Notes under the pieces: model-generated
Seen by the model: the letters and a program-made list of their open reading frames with translations, nothing else
What the model was told of the DNA's origin: nothing
Database searches by the model: none
Program-made: the position numbers and the translations under genes
Shown here: positions 18,922 to 28,189 of the stretch, piece by piece
How positions within the stretch are numbered: the first letter of the stretch is position 1
Layout: each line of letters opens with the position of its first letter
Origin: Leptospira biflexa serovar Patoc strain 'Patoc 1 (Paris)'
GTDB lineage: Bacteria > Spirochaetota > Leptospiria > Leptospirales > Leptospiraceae
Direction of reading: 5' to 3'
Assembly (NCBI RefSeq): GCF_000017685.1
Contig: NC_010602.1
Location: 930,001-994,000, forward strand
DNA: 64,000 nt

Positions 18922-20178
18922 TTATTTCTCCTCTTGTAATAATGGAAATCGCATTGTTAAACATACATCTTTTGTGTTATCATTTCTTAAATTATCATCA
19001 ATGTTATAGATTTGAATATTTGCTTGGTGTTGGTCCATGATCTTTTTAACTAAAGTCAAACCAAGTCCAAATCTGAACTGTTCAAATTTTGCGTAACTGT
19101 CATCTACAACAGAGGAGATTCTAAAAAATGGTTCGAATATAAACGATTCGTATTTTTCAGGGATACCAATGGTTCCGTCTTCATTTTGATAGGCAGGATT
19201 GATGACTTTAATTTCTAAAAAATTTTCCCTATGGAAATAAATGATAAAAATTTCATCTCCTTCCTTGGAATATTTAATTGCATTCAAAAGTATTTCGCGA
19301 ACAATGTATGTGATTTTTTCAGGATTGAATCGAATTTTATAATTCATAACTGAATTTGGAATTTGGCTTATATTGATTTTTTGTGATTTGATAACCAAGG
19401 CTTCTTCTAAATATTTAATTTCAGTTTCAAAGATGGGTACAAGTTGGTTCGGTGATTCCGTATTTTCAACCAATAAGTCATCGTCAATTACCGACTGAGA
19501 AATAGACATACTGTCAAACATACTTTTTGCGGCTTCATAGTTTTCCGATAACAAATCTAAAATTGGTTTTTGGACAATATAGTGGTTGTTTTCGGTATCA
19601 AGTTTACTTTTTGATATTAGTATGCTCACCACACTCATCAAAGTTCCAATCCCGCTCCCTTGAAATAAACTAATATTCATTTGGTGGATGATGTCTGCAG
19701 ATATGTTTTGATTTTCTTTATGTATGAGTGATTTTTTCCAATCGAATATTTCGATAACTCGTTTGAAAAGATGGTTTTCCGCTTCGTGAATGAATTGAGA
19801 TTTTAATTTTGTGTTTAAATATTGAAATGATCTGTCGAGAGTAAACTTAACATGTTCAACCTCGAGAGGTGTTTGCAAATAGTCATAAGCTGAGTGTCGT
19901 TTGAGTAGGGAAGCAGTCTGTGCCCAATGGTTTGTATTGGTGATCAAAATAATAAGTGTATTCGGAAAAGATTTGGTGATGTTTTCTAAAATTTCCTGTG
20001 AATTTAGATCATTGAGGTCCTCGATGGATAAAATCAAAAAATGGAATTTCTGATTTTTTAATTGAAGCATAACATCACTTAAATTTTCGAAACGTTCGTA
20101 GGTAAAATGGATCTCGTTTAAAATATGGATTAATTGATCCGTTGTTTGTGAACTTAATACAAGGCTATGAGGAATCAT
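18922..20178 (-). CDS. pseudo-receiver protein with histidine-kinase-type ATPase domain
   Basis: The 418 residues begin with a receiver-like fold (about 1-120) in which the acidic pocket and the phosphoacceptor Asp are not recognisable (the strand reads HFLILSIEDLND), then a helical region (about 130-240) where a classical HisKA box with H-E/D-x-x-[NT]-P is missing, then an HATPase_c domain (about 290-418). The N box REILLNAIKYS and the G2 box FRFGLGLTLVKKI are good, but the G1 box reads INPAYQNEDGTIGIP and lacks the usual DxGxG. It starts in an ATGA overlap with the cheB stop. This looks like a diverged kinase that may bind ATP but may not autophosphorylate in the usual way; a regulatory partner of CheA or of the two receivers is possible. 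Confidence 0.75.
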   Translation of the reverse strand: MIPHSLVLSSQTTDQLIHILNEIHFTYERFENLSDVMLQLKNQKFHFLILSIEDLNDLNSQEILENITKSFPNTLIILITNTNHWAQTASLLKRHSAYDYLQTPLEVEHVKFTLDRSFQYLNTKLKSQFIHEAENHLFKRVIEIFDWKKSLIHKENQNISADIIHQMNISLFQGSGIGTLMSVVSILISKSKLDTENNHYIVQKPILDLLSENYEAAKSMFDSMSISQSVIDDDLLVENTESPNQLVPIFETEIKYLEEALVIKSQKINISQIPNSVMNYKIRFNPEKITYIVREILLNAIKYSKEGDEIFIIYFHRENFLEIKVINPAYQNEDGTIGIPEKYESFIFEPFFRISSVVDDSYAKFEQFRFGLGLTLVKKIMDQHQANIQIYNIDDNLRNDNTKDVCLTMRFPLLQEEK

Positions 20179-21218
20179 TTGGAACCGATCTCTCTTGTTT
20201 TATCTGCAATGGATTCCAAAGGAAGTTGGTACATCACAGCACCTATTTCAAATGCAACTTTTGGCATACCATAAACAACACAGGTTTCTTTATTTTGGCC
20301 CAAGGTGATGCTTCCATTATTCTTTAAATTAAGCAATCCCTTTGCACCATCGCTTCCCATACCAGTGAGGATGATGGAGATGGTTTGGTTGGCAATCCCA
20401 CAGTTAACAACAGAATCAAATAGGACGTCTACGGAAGGTCTATGGCCATTTACTTTTTCGAACTGAGTGATTTTGGTATAGAGTTCTCCATTGAGTTTTT
20501 GGATTTCTAGGTGGAAATTTCCTGGCGCAATGTAAACGGTTCCATTTTCTAATAACTGTTTGTCTTTTGCCTCAATGACTTTTACTTTTAATTCTGCGTT
20601 GAGTCTGCCTGCAAATAGGGCAGTGAAATTTTCTGGCATATGTTGTGCAACAAGGATCGGTGGAAAAGATTCATCCACATCATCTAATAGTTTTCGTAAA
20701 GCGGTTGTTCCACCTGTACTGGATCCTATGACGATGACTTTGGTTTTAAAAGATGTGTGTCTTTTCGCTGATAAAATTTTCGATGGGGTAGTGCTTTTCG
20801 TATTTTGATAAAGTGATACATTGTAGTTCAAGGCCGCATGCAACTTACTTAACAAATCTTCTTTTGCTTCAATCAAACTTTCTGGAGTTCCTGAAGGCTT
20901 TGTTACATAGTCAAAGGCACCCGCATCAAGAGCTTCTAAGGTGATTGCAGTCCCTTCCGTTGTGGAAGAACTAAACATGATCACAGGCATTGGGTGTTGG
21001 GGGAGGAGCTTTTTTAAAAATTCGATTCCATCCATTTCGGGCATATGAACATCTAATGTCATCACATCAGGTTGTTTTTCGATGATTTGGTCACGAGCTT
21101 CGAATGGGTTTGATGCCTCGCCTACAACTTCCCAGTTTGGATCTGATTCGATCCAACGTTTGATCATTCCGCGCACTGTACGTTGGTCATCTACGATAAT
21201 CACTTTGTTTTTTTTCAT
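20175..21218 (-). CDS. cheB: chemotaxis protein-glutamate methylesterase
   Basis: CheB removes methyl groups from, and deamidates, chemoreceptors. With the ATG at 21218, overlapping the cheA stop in an ATGA junction, it has 347 residues. The receiver domain (1-120) has Asp10-Asp11 and phosphoacceptor Asp56 in TLDVHMPEMDG. The methylesterase domain (about 160-345) shows the catalytic triad: Ser166/167 in IGSSTGG, His193 in AQHMPENFT and Asp290 in LTGMGSDG. The frame extends upstream to 21302 but lies inside cheA, so the shorter start is preferred. No cheR is present in the window, so the methyltransferase must be encoded elsewhere or be absent. Confidence 0.96.
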   Translation of the reverse strand: MKKNKVIIVDDQRTVRGMIKRWIESDPNWEVVGEASNPFEARDQIIEKQPDVMTLDVHMPEMDGIEFLKKLLPQHPMPVIMFSSSTTEGTAITLEALDAGAFDYVTKPSGTPESLIEAKEDLLSKLHAALNYNVSLYQNTKSTTPSKILSAKRHTSFKTKVIVIGSSTGGTTALRKLLDDVDESFPPILVAQHMPENFTALFAGRLNAELKVKVIEAKDKQLLENGTVYIAPGNFHLEIQKLNGELYTKITQFEKVNGHRPSVDVLFDSVVNCGIANQTISIILTGMGSDGAKGLLNLKNNGSITLGQNKETCVVYGMPKVAFEIGAVMYQLPLESIADKTREIGSK

Positions 21219-23146
21219 GGAGAGTGGATTGCCATATGTTGGTTGATCAGTTTTCTTACATCGAGAATGAGACCGGCATGTCCGTTTCCTAAAATCGTAC
21301 AACCAGCCAAACCATTGATGTTTTTAAAGAGTGGGGAAATTGGTTTGATCACGATGGATTGGTTTCCAAGGATTTCATCGAATACAATTCCCATTTGATT
21401 TTCATGAGATTCCGTTACAATCATGTACTTTTCCTCTATGGAATTGTTTTCATTGAGTTCAGATTCCTTCCCAAATAATAAATCTATGTCTACGATAGAG
21501 ATTTGGTTTTCACGGTATTGGATGCTATGATTGTTTCTATACAATTCATTGATGGGTTCATTTTTGATATAGATTGTTTCTTTTACATCTATAGAAGGTA
21601 AAATAAAGTAAGTTTCCGATTTACGTACGACCAAACCTTCAATAATCGCCAGTGTAAGTGGAACTCGAATTAAAAAAATGGTTCCTTGGGTTGGATTGGA
21701 ACTGACATCCACAAAACCTTTGAGAGTCGTAACGTTTTTTCGCACCACATCAAGGCCAACACCCCTACCTGATAAGTCAGTGACTTCCTTGGCAGTCGAA
21801 AATCCTGGATGAAACAAAAAATCCCAAACTTCTTCATCTTTCAAATTATCAACTTCGCTTTGATGGATGAGTCCTAATGTGATCGCTTTACGAAGGATTT
21901 TATCTCGTTGTAATCCTCTTCCGTCGTCTCTCACTTCTATCCAAACTTCTTTTCCAGATTGAACGGCAGTTAAATGGATTTTGCCTTTGGGTGATTTACC
22001 AACTTCTTTTCTTTCTTCAGGAGTTTCCAGACCATGGTCAATGGCATTGCGAATGATATGCACGAGGGGATCATACATCTCTTCGATAATGGATTTATCA
22101 ATTTCTGTATCTTCACCTGAAATCACAAGGTCGACTAGTTTCCCTGTTTTTTTGGCTGTGTCACGAACAAGCCTTTCCATTCTGGAAAAAACACCAGCAA
22201 TGGGAACCATTCGGAGGCTCAGTGTGATCTCTTGCAAATTTCGAATGAGTTTTTTTAGTTGTAAGGCAGATTTTTGAAAGTTTTCCAACTTTAGTTTTTG
22301 GAGATCTGGATGTTCTGTCACCATTGGTTCATTGATCACAATCTCTCCCACAATATCCAAAAGAGAATCGAGTTTATCTGTATCAATCCGAATGTCTTTC
22401 TTTTGGACTGATTTTTTTTCTTCTTTCTTCGTAGAAGGAGCATTAGGTTGTGAATCTGATTTTGAAGGAACCAAATTCTCTTTGGTTGGTTCGAATAAAC
22501 CAAATTCTAAAGAGCTTGTGATTGGCTCTTGGTGGAAGAGTCCAAATTCCTGTGGAACGGATTCTTTAGGAGTTGTCTGGAAGAGACCAAACTCTTCCTG
22601 GTTTTTGGAAGTAGAGTTTGAGGTGAAGATTCCAAACTCTTCCGATCCAGACTCTTTTGGAGTTTCTTCCAAGAACAATCCAAATTCCTTAGAACTTACT
22701 TGGGTATTGGAATCTAAATTGGAATCTGTACTTATGTTTTTTAATTCACTTAGTTTTTGATTGGTTTTTTCTAAAAACCGTATTTGATCTTCCGAATAGA
22801 GATCTCCTCCAGTTGGGGAGTTTTCTTCATGGATGACAAGCTCATTCAGTAAGTCCAAGGCACTGAGTAAAATTTCCAATGTTTCTTCATCTTGCACTTC
22901 TGGTTTATTACGTAGATAATCCAAAAGATTTTCTGCGGCATGCGCCACCTTAACGATGCCAGACAAACCAAAAAATCCAGAACTTCCTTTGACAGTATGG
23001 AAATGGCGAAACAAGGTATCGAGTAAATCTCTTTCGACTAAACTTCCGTCTAACGTTGTTTTTTCGAAGTTAAGCAAACCAGTTTCAATGTTTTCTAAAC
23101 ATTCCTTTGCTTCTGTTAGGTATTCTAAAACATCTTCTCTTTCCAT
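21215..23146 (-). CDS. cheA: chemotaxis histidine kinase CheA with EFGLF-repeat linker
   Basis: CheA takes phosphate from ATP and passes it to CheY and CheB, in complex with receptors and CheW. The 643 residues show P1/Hpt with the phosphorylated His50 in HFHTVKGSSGF, then a long low-complexity linker (about 140-245), the P3 dimer helix, the P4 ATPase with HIIRNAIDHGLETPEER, DDGRGLQ and LSGRGVGLDVV, and a CheW-like P5 domain at the C terminus. A normal P2 domain is not visible. Instead the linker has five EFG[LI]F motifs at residues 154-158, 170-174, 185-189, 200-204 and 214-218. The start is 3 bases from the cheW stop, and the stop overlaps cheB. Confidence 0.96.
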   Translation of the reverse strand: MEREDVLEYLTEAKECLENIETGLLNFEKTTLDGSLVERDLLDTLFRHFHTVKGSSGFFGLSGIVKVAHAAENLLDYLRNKPEVQDEETLEILLSALDLLNELVIHEENSPTGGDLYSEDQIRFLEKTNQKLSELKNISTDSNLDSNTQVSSKEFGLFLEETPKESGSEEFGIFTSNSTSKNQEEFGLFQTTPKESVPQEFGLFHQEPITSSLEFGLFEPTKENLVPSKSDSQPNAPSTKKEEKKSVQKKDIRIDTDKLDSLLDIVGEIVINEPMVTEHPDLQKLKLENFQKSALQLKKLIRNLQEITLSLRMVPIAGVFSRMERLVRDTAKKTGKLVDLVISGEDTEIDKSIIEEMYDPLVHIIRNAIDHGLETPEERKEVGKSPKGKIHLTAVQSGKEVWIEVRDDGRGLQRDKILRKAITLGLIHQSEVDNLKDEEVWDFLFHPGFSTAKEVTDLSGRGVGLDVVRKNVTTLKGFVDVSSNPTQGTIFLIRVPLTLAIIEGLVVRKSETYFILPSIDVKETIYIKNEPINELYRNNHSIQYRENQISIVDIDLLFGKESELNENNSIEEKYMIVTESHENQMGIVFDEILGNQSIVIKPISPLFKNINGLAGCTILGNGHAGLILDVRKLINQHMAIHSP

Positions 23147-23149
23147 GTC

Positions 23150-23653
23150 TCAATTTCCAGGGATGTCTTGGATCATATAACTTTCTTCTTGGGTGAGCAA
23201 TCGTTGTAAGTTAATTAAAATTTTGACACTATCACCGACTCGTCCTGTGGCATAAATAAACCGAGAAGATTTTGATTCTCCAATTTTGGGAGCGATGTCA
23301 ATGTTTTCTTGTGGGATTTTTACCACATCATTCACCTTATCTACGATGAGCCCTAATGGGTGACCTTCCAATTCAACGAGTAAGACACATGTCCTTTCGT
23401 GGTAGGGTTGGAATGGCATATCAAATCTGAGTCTAACATCCATTACAGGAATGATTTTTCCTCGTATATTGATCACACCTTTTAAAAAATCGGCAGTCCC
23501 AGGAATCGTCGTAATGGCAGGTAAGGCTAAAATTTCTGTTAAATACCTCACTTCGAATGCATAGAATCGTCCTTCTAGACTAAAACAAAGATACAAATCC
23601 TTCATTGTATCTTCATCTTCAACTGTTTCCCATGACTTGGATGGTATGTTCAT
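23150..23653 (-). CDS. cheW: chemotaxis coupling protein CheW
   Basis: CheW bridges chemoreceptors and CheA. The 167 residues contain the standard two-barrel CheW fold from about residue 20: LYLCFSLEGRFYAFEV, the conserved LPAITTIPG turn, FLKGVINIRGKIIPVMDVR and the C-terminal LGLIVDKVNDVVKI. An N-terminal 16-residue extension is kept because the ATG at 23653 follows an AGGG-type site; an internal Met17 is another possible start. It sits between mcp (9-base gap) and cheA (3-base gap). Confidence 0.95.
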   Translation of the reverse strand: MNIPSKSWETVEDEDTMKDLYLCFSLEGRFYAFEVRYLTEILALPAITTIPGTADFLKGVINIRGKIIPVMDVRLRFDMPFQPYHERTCVLLVELEGHPLGLIVDKVNDVVKIPQENIDIAPKIGESKSSRFIYATGRVGDSVKILINLQRLLTQEESYMIQDIPGN

Positions 23654-23662
23654 GGTGATGCC

Positions 23663-25411
23663 CTATAATACAATTCGAGGTTTTTCGATTCGAGTCAATG
23701 CTGTTGTTTTCGATCCGTCCTCTTTTAATTTGAAACCCATAATCACGGACCGCATGATTTCAACTTGTCGTCTCAAAGTTTCACTAGAAGCCGCCACTTC
23801 TTCCGCAGATGCGGCAGTAGTCGATGTAACAGTGGTTACCTGGTCAATCCCTTGTGTGATTTGTAAAACAGCGGATTTTTGTTCATTGATGGAAAGAGCG
23901 AGTTCTTTCGTAAGATTACTAACATTGTCCGCACTTTCGGAAATTTGCTCGAGGACTTCTGCTGTTTTTTCGGTCGCATCGTTACCAAGTTTCACTTTCT
24001 TTAAAGAAGCTTCGATGAGTAAGGTCGTTTCATCCGCTGCATTGGCACTTTTTTGTGCCAAGTTTCTCACTTCCTCTGCGACGACGGCAAATCCTTTTCC
24101 ATGTTGGCCCGCTCGTGCTGCTTCCACTGCTGCATTCAAAGCAAGGATATTGGTTTGAAATGCGATATCATTGATGACCTTATTGATTTTGGAGATTTGT
24201 TCAAACGAAGTACTAATTTCTCCCATCGCAGAGACTAGGTCTTTCATTCTGGAATTGCCTTCGATTGCTTGTTTGGCAGTTGATTCTGAAAATTCTGTCA
24301 TTTGTTCTGCATTTTCTGCATTGGAAAGAAAACTATTGCTAATCTCTGTTAACGTTGCTGAAATTTCCTCGACGGCACTTGCTTGTTCACTCGCCGCTTC
24401 TGAAAGTGATGTGCTAGCATCTGCTAATTGTTGTGCTCCTAAATCCACTTCTTGGGATGTGAAATAAAGTTTTTCGACTACTTCTGATAGATTGATTAAC
24501 ATCCTTTTTAAGCTAAGTCCCAGTTGGTCTCTTTCAGATTTTAAGGTTACATCCGAACTTAAATCAGAATTTGCAATGCGTTCTAAGTGATCTGCCCTTT
24601 CTTTGATGAATTCCACTAACTCCATAAAGGCCTGTGAAAGTTGTTGGATTTCATTTCCTTCTAGATGTTTGGATTGGTTTAATTGTTTATCACTTGAATC
24701 CAAATTTACATTTAAGTCCCCAATGGAGATGGACTGGGCAACCGAAACGATTTTTTTCATTGGCCTTGCAATGGCATCGGAAAAGAAAAAAGCGATTAAA
24801 AATACTAAAACAAAAGAGGCAACCACAACACCTGTCACGATGACAAGAGATTTTTGGAAGTTATCTTCTGATTTGTGGTATTCTTCTTTTGCGACTTTGA
24901 GTTGGACACGGATCAAATCATCCAAATGGTGAGTGAGTGGTTCAAAGATCGGATACATTTCCACAGAAACAAATTTTTCAATCTCTGCTTCGTTTCTCGT
25001 CTCGAGTAAAATACGCAATCGTTTGACACCTGCTTTCAGTGGAGGGAATTCCTTTTCCATCTCTTCAATGATTGCTTTTTCTTCTGGAACAAGATAGGTT
25101 CCTAAATACACCTTCCAAACTTCATCGGCTTTTGTTTCCGATTCCCGAATGGATTCGAGTGCCTCTTCGACTGACATTTTTTTGGCTCTGACTTTATTTG
25201 CCGAATCGACAATGCCTATCAAATAAGCATCTGATACTTCTTTGATTTGGCTGATGGGAACCACTCTGTCTTCAAATACGGTGTGTAAAGATGCTAAAAT
25301 CTGATTAGCGGAATAAAAGCTGGCAGAGGCTACAACGATCATCAAAAGAATCGTGATCATAAATGCCAAAAGAAGTTTTGCTCGAATTTTTAAATTTTGA
25401 ATCCATTTCAT
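23663..25411 (-). CDS. methyl-accepting chemotaxis protein (4HB sensor)
   Basis: This 582-residue receptor has a first membrane helix (about 12-33), an all-helical periplasmic four-helix-bundle sensor (about 34-190), a second membrane helix (about 191-213), a HAMP region, and the signalling hairpin with the conserved tip motif [19 protein letters not shown] (about residues 414-432), which docks CheA/CheW. It is the first gene of the operon; the operon probably starts from the promoter at 25437-25464. Methylation-site helices flank the hairpin, consistent with cheB being in the operon. The ligand cannot be predicted. Confidence 0.95.
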   Translation of the reverse strand: MKWIQNLKIRAKLLLAFMITILLMIVVASASFYSANQILASLHTVFEDRVVPISQIKEVSDAYLIGIVDSANKVRAKKMSVEEALESIRESETKADEVWKVYLGTYLVPEEKAIIEEMEKEFPPLKAGVKRLRILLETRNEAEIEKFVSVEMYPIFEPLTHHLDDLIRVQLKVAKEEYHKSEDNFQKSLVIVTGVVVASFVLVFLIAFFFSDAIARPMKKIVSVAQSISIGDLNVNLDSSDKQLNQSKHLEGNEIQQLSQAFMELVEFIKERADHLERIANSDLSSDVTLKSERDQLGLSLKRMLINLSEVVEKLYFTSQEVDLGAQQLADASTSLSEAASEQASAVEEISATLTEISNSFLSNAENAEQMTEFSESTAKQAIEGNSRMKDLVSAMGEISTSFEQISKINKVINDIAFQTNILALNAAVEAARAGQHGKGFAVVAEEVRNLAQKSANAADETTLLIEASLKKVKLGNDATEKTAEVLEQISESADNVSNLTKELALSINEQKSAVLQITQGIDQVTTVTSTTAASAEEVAASSETLRRQVEIMRSVIMGFKLKEDGSKTTALTRIEKPRIVL

Positions 25412-25436
25412 AATAGGTCCCCAAGAGGTGGGGCAA

Positions 25437-25464
25437 AGTATGATTTGAATTTCTAGGTAGTCAA
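25437..25464 (-). promoter_or_regulatory. promoter of the mcp-che operon
   Basis: On the minus strand a TTGACT -35 hexamer (25459-25464) is followed after 16 bases by CATACT (25437-25442), about 26 bases ahead of the mcp ATG. It is the only good housekeeping-type promoter in the gap. Just downstream, 25419-25433 can fold into a small hairpin (5-base stem, CCCCA with TGGGG) that includes the GGGGA bases used as ribosome site for mcp. Confidence 0.55.
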
Positions 25465-25505
25465 GCCTTTCCTAATATTCTAGTATAAAATAATAAATAA
25501 TAGGT

Positions 25506-26840
25506 TTAGAACGATTTTGAATACCCAAAGCTAACATAAAATAAATGGATTGGAATCTTTTGCAAAGTATAAGATTCACGCAGATAGGTTTTGATTGTGG
25601 CATCAGTTAGTGAATTCCCTGTGCTTACTTGCTCAATCGAATTTAAGATTGCGGTGTTGTACGCACCATAAATCCGAGAAGGATTCACTACCTTCCCATC
25701 ATCTGAAGTTCTGTTCCAGTTGGCTTTGTCGGGATCACCACCTGCATACCCAAAATAATTATTGGTATCATAGAGATAGGAATTCGGTCGTAGGATGTGT
25801 GCTCCTTTTAAGAAAAAATCTCCGAAGAAAAACGAAAGGGATGTAGTTATGTCTTGTATTCCATTCCGATTGTCGATCGCATTATTACTCATGGTATACC
25901 CCAAATTCCAATGGGGTTGGATGCGGAAAAAATCCCCTTCAAAGAAGGTATAATTGGCACTGATGGAAAGATAATTTTTCCCTGCCATGTGCCCACCATT
26001 CTCTGTCGAGTACTGAGTGTAATAAGCAAAAGTGGGTTTGATCACCCGAAGGAAAGGTAACTTCCATTGCAAAAAGTATTCATGCCAAGATAACCTTGTT
26101 TGGGCATCTGGATTGTTGGCGTGAAAGCCATTCGCGGCACCACCGGAAACAACAGGGTTTAGTTTTTGTGTGGAAGGGGATAGGAGAGATCCTGGGGTTT
26201 TTTGAAAGGTATTATAAAACCAAATTCCAACGCTGAAATCACCAAAGACGCTGGGATCAAAATGATAACTCATGGAAAAAAACATTCCATCCGCTCTTTT
26301 GTTGCCATTTGGCTCTTTTTTGGGCCCATACCCACGGTTCGGAATGAATCCTTGGCAGGAAACATTGGTTGTTTCGCCCGAAACCAATTGGTTGTGAACA
26401 GATTGTACGCAAGGGTCTTGGTTGTAAGGATCAAAAAAACGAGGGTCTTCTCCTAAGTAAGAAGGTCCAACACCACCAGGGCTTGTTTGGATCAGTCGTT
26501 TGTCCGAATCCTTGTCAGCACGGTTCATCAATTGGAAATTCCCAAAGACCATCCATTCAAATTTTTTGTCAGGAGACCAGATATTGATCGTAGGTTGCAA
26601 GGCTGGGGCATAGGTAAAACTTTGGTAGGAAGCTCCATCCCTTCTATTTTGCCCTTCCCCTGTAAAAGAATTCCCACGCCATATAAAATCCGACACAATT
26701 TCGGTATTGGTTTCAATTGTGATGGATTTGGAATCTTCCGGCTTTGTTTCTGATTGGATCTGAAACGGTAATAACAGAATTAAAGAGAGAAACAGTAAAT
26801 ACTTATAGAGACTTCGCAAAAATGGATTCGAATAACTCAC
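25506..26840 (-). CDS. outer-membrane beta-barrel protein
   Basis: The start is taken as GTG at 26840, preceded by an AAGGAGG ribosome site, giving 444 residues; the frame continues upstream without a better start and overlaps the peptidase gene. The signal peptide has a hydrophobic stretch (about residues 10-27) and likely cleavage after QIQS. The mature part alternates hydrophobic and polar residues with many aromatic residues and ends in YSKSF, a terminal Phe typical of the beta-signal of outer-membrane proteins. The early EIVSDFIWRG segment is like the first strand of the TorF/Gcw_chp porin family. It overlaps the upstream peptidase by 38 bases, so the two are coupled. A surface or pore role is inferred; no ligand is suggested. 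Confidence 0.7.
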   Translation of the reverse strand: MSYSNPFLRSLYKYLLFLSLILLLPFQIQSETKPEDSKSITIETNTEIVSDFIWRGNSFTGEGQNRRDGASYQSFTYAPALQPTINIWSPDKKFEWMVFGNFQLMNRADKDSDKRLIQTSPGGVGPSYLGEDPRFFDPYNQDPCVQSVHNQLVSGETTNVSCQGFIPNRGYGPKKEPNGNKRADGMFFSMSYHFDPSVFGDFSVGIWFYNTFQKTPGSLLSPSTQKLNPVVSGGAANGFHANNPDAQTRLSWHEYFLQWKLPFLRVIKPTFAYYTQYSTENGGHMAGKNYLSISANYTFFEGDFFRIQPHWNLGYTMSNNAIDNRNGIQDITTSLSFFFGDFFLKGAHILRPNSYLYDTNNYFGYAGGDPDKANWNRTSDDGKVVNPSRIYGAYNTAILNSIEQVSTGNSLTDATIKTYLRESYTLQKIPIHLFYVSFGYSKSF

Positions 26841-27825
26841 GAAATTTACGCCCTCCTTCTTTTGCAATTGGATTCGAAAGCAAAACTTCAGATTCATTTC
26901 CAAAATTGAGGAGGACTTTGTATTCTTTTTTGAGTGAATACACGTGGACGTATTGGACAAATGCTTCCGCAAAGGTATCATCAGCGTTAGTGGCCGCGTA
27001 GAGGGAGACAAACTGAGTGTTTGTCAGTTTTTTATAGATGAACTTCCCATCAGGGAAAACAGGAGTTGTCGGATTTTTTTGATAAAACTTGATTTTGGAC
27101 CTTTCTGGGAAGAAAGTATCTTCGTAAGGGGAAAACGTTTCTGACCACCAAACCCCTTTGAAGTAAGGATAATTTCGAAAATCACGTTTTGGTTCCGAAT
27201 AATCAGGCGCATACCCATGGACAATTGCTAAAATGTGACCTAATTCGTGTAAGATGATAAATGATAAAGCTGTATCTAGTGAATTGGTATTGTCCAATTG
27301 GACTTGAATGGAATAGGAAGGATCCTGTTGGAAAGATGTGTTTTCGCGCTTTGTTGCCCAGTCATTCCCACCATCTTTCAATAAATCGGAGTCCAAATAA
27401 ATGATACCGCCCATCGGTTTTCCTGATTTATCTCGTATGACTCCTGTTAGTCCCGTGGAACCTAAGTTTGTTACAAAATAAATCCCATAAATCAATTGGT
27501 TTGCCAAATGGTTGACCTCTTTAGGAAAAACAGATTGTATTGGGATTAAATGTTGTCTCCAAAATTGTAAGTCTTTTGTTCCTGTTGGGATATCTCCAAT
27601 GCCATCGATTTCATTGATTTCTTTGAGAGTGAGAAGTCTTTTGGAATCAAGAGGATAAATACGATCGTTCCAGTTCCCAGTCGGGTTTGGTAATGAATCC
27701 ATTTGTAATCCAGGGCTCTCTTTGGCCCATACGGCATAGGGGTTTTCGGGTATGTTGAACTCTTTTGGTGAACATCCCCAAAAAACGAGGGCCGTAATCG
27801 ATATCATGTAAGGAATTGATTTCAT
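26803..27825 (-). CDS. metallopeptidase lipoprotein with HExxHxxAxxH zinc site
   Basis: This is a 340-residue lipoprotein with signal ending FWGC (Cys18). The zinc site ILHELGHILAIVHG (His193, Glu194, His197, His203) fits the metzincin pattern HExxHxxGxxH except that the Gly is Ala200. A Met-turn is not obvious. The flanking region (residues 130-190) has the beta-strand/substrate edge look of such peptidases. It is likely exported and lipid-anchored, acting on proteins outside the inner membrane; the substrate is unknown. Its 3' end overlaps the barrel gene by 38 bases, and its start is only 19 bases from the divergent start at 27845. Confidence 0.7.
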   Translation of the reverse strand: MKSIPYMISITALVFWGCSPKEFNIPENPYAVWAKESPGLQMDSLPNPTGNWNDRIYPLDSKRLLTLKEINEIDGIGDIPTGTKDLQFWRQHLIPIQSVFPKEVNHLANQLIYGIYFVTNLGSTGLTGVIRDKSGKPMGGIIYLDSDLLKDGGNDWATKRENTSFQQDPSYSIQVQLDNTNSLDTALSFIILHELGHILAIVHGYAPDYSEPKRDFRNYPYFKGVWWSETFSPYEDTFFPERSKIKFYQKNPTTPVFPDGKFIYKKLTNTQFVSLYAATNADDTFAEAFVQYVHVYSLKKEYKVLLNFGNESEVLLSNPIAKEGGRKFRELFESIFAKSL

Positions 27826-27844
27826 TTGCCGATGGTATTTCTAT

Positions 27845-28189
27845 ATGAAAGGATTTGTTGGTCTATGCTTTTTTTTACCAGGAATCATTTTCGCTGAAAT
27901 AAATCCGTGGAACTTGAGACCAGATGTAAGGATCCTAACGAGAAAAGAAGTTTCGCATATTGTTTTAGAAAAACGAAACGATCACTTTCGTGTGACTCTG
28001 ATTGTATCAGAACGTTTTCCCTACAATTATAAGGCTTTATCCCATCCCTTTTTTTTCCGAATGGAAGATGAGAAAAAAGCGATGGAACTTGCGAATCAAA
28101 TGGACAAGTTTTTGGACACAGGAAAAAGTTTCACCATCACCTTGAATGGATCTGAAATCCAAACTTTGGTATGGGGAGAACCCGATTGA
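27845..28189 (+). CDS. small exported protein, unknown function
   Basis: A 114-residue protein with a clear signal peptide (hydrophobic MKGFVGLCFFLPGIIFA, probable cleavage after FA) and a compact mature domain of about 97 residues with mixed strand and helix, no cysteine and no recognised domain. It is followed with overlap by a phosphatase gene, and its stop sits in a TTGA junction with the likely start of that gene. It may be a periplasmic accessory to the phosphatase, but this is only from context. Confidence 0.7.
   Translation: MKGFVGLCFFLPGIIFAEINPWNLRPDVRILTRKEVSHIVLEKRNDHFRVTLIVSERFPYNYKALSHPFFFRMEDEKKAMELANQMDKFLDTGKSFTITLNGSEIQTLVWGEPD

Noticed and set aside
20175..21302. Longer CheB frame from 21302
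   Set aside because: The extra 28 residues lie within cheA; the ATG at 21218 overlaps the cheA stop and begins a standard receiver.
25506..27011. 501-residue version of the outer-membrane protein
   Set aside because: The first 57 residues have no signal peptide and lie inside the peptidase gene; GTG at 26840 has a strong AAGGAGG site and a signal peptide.
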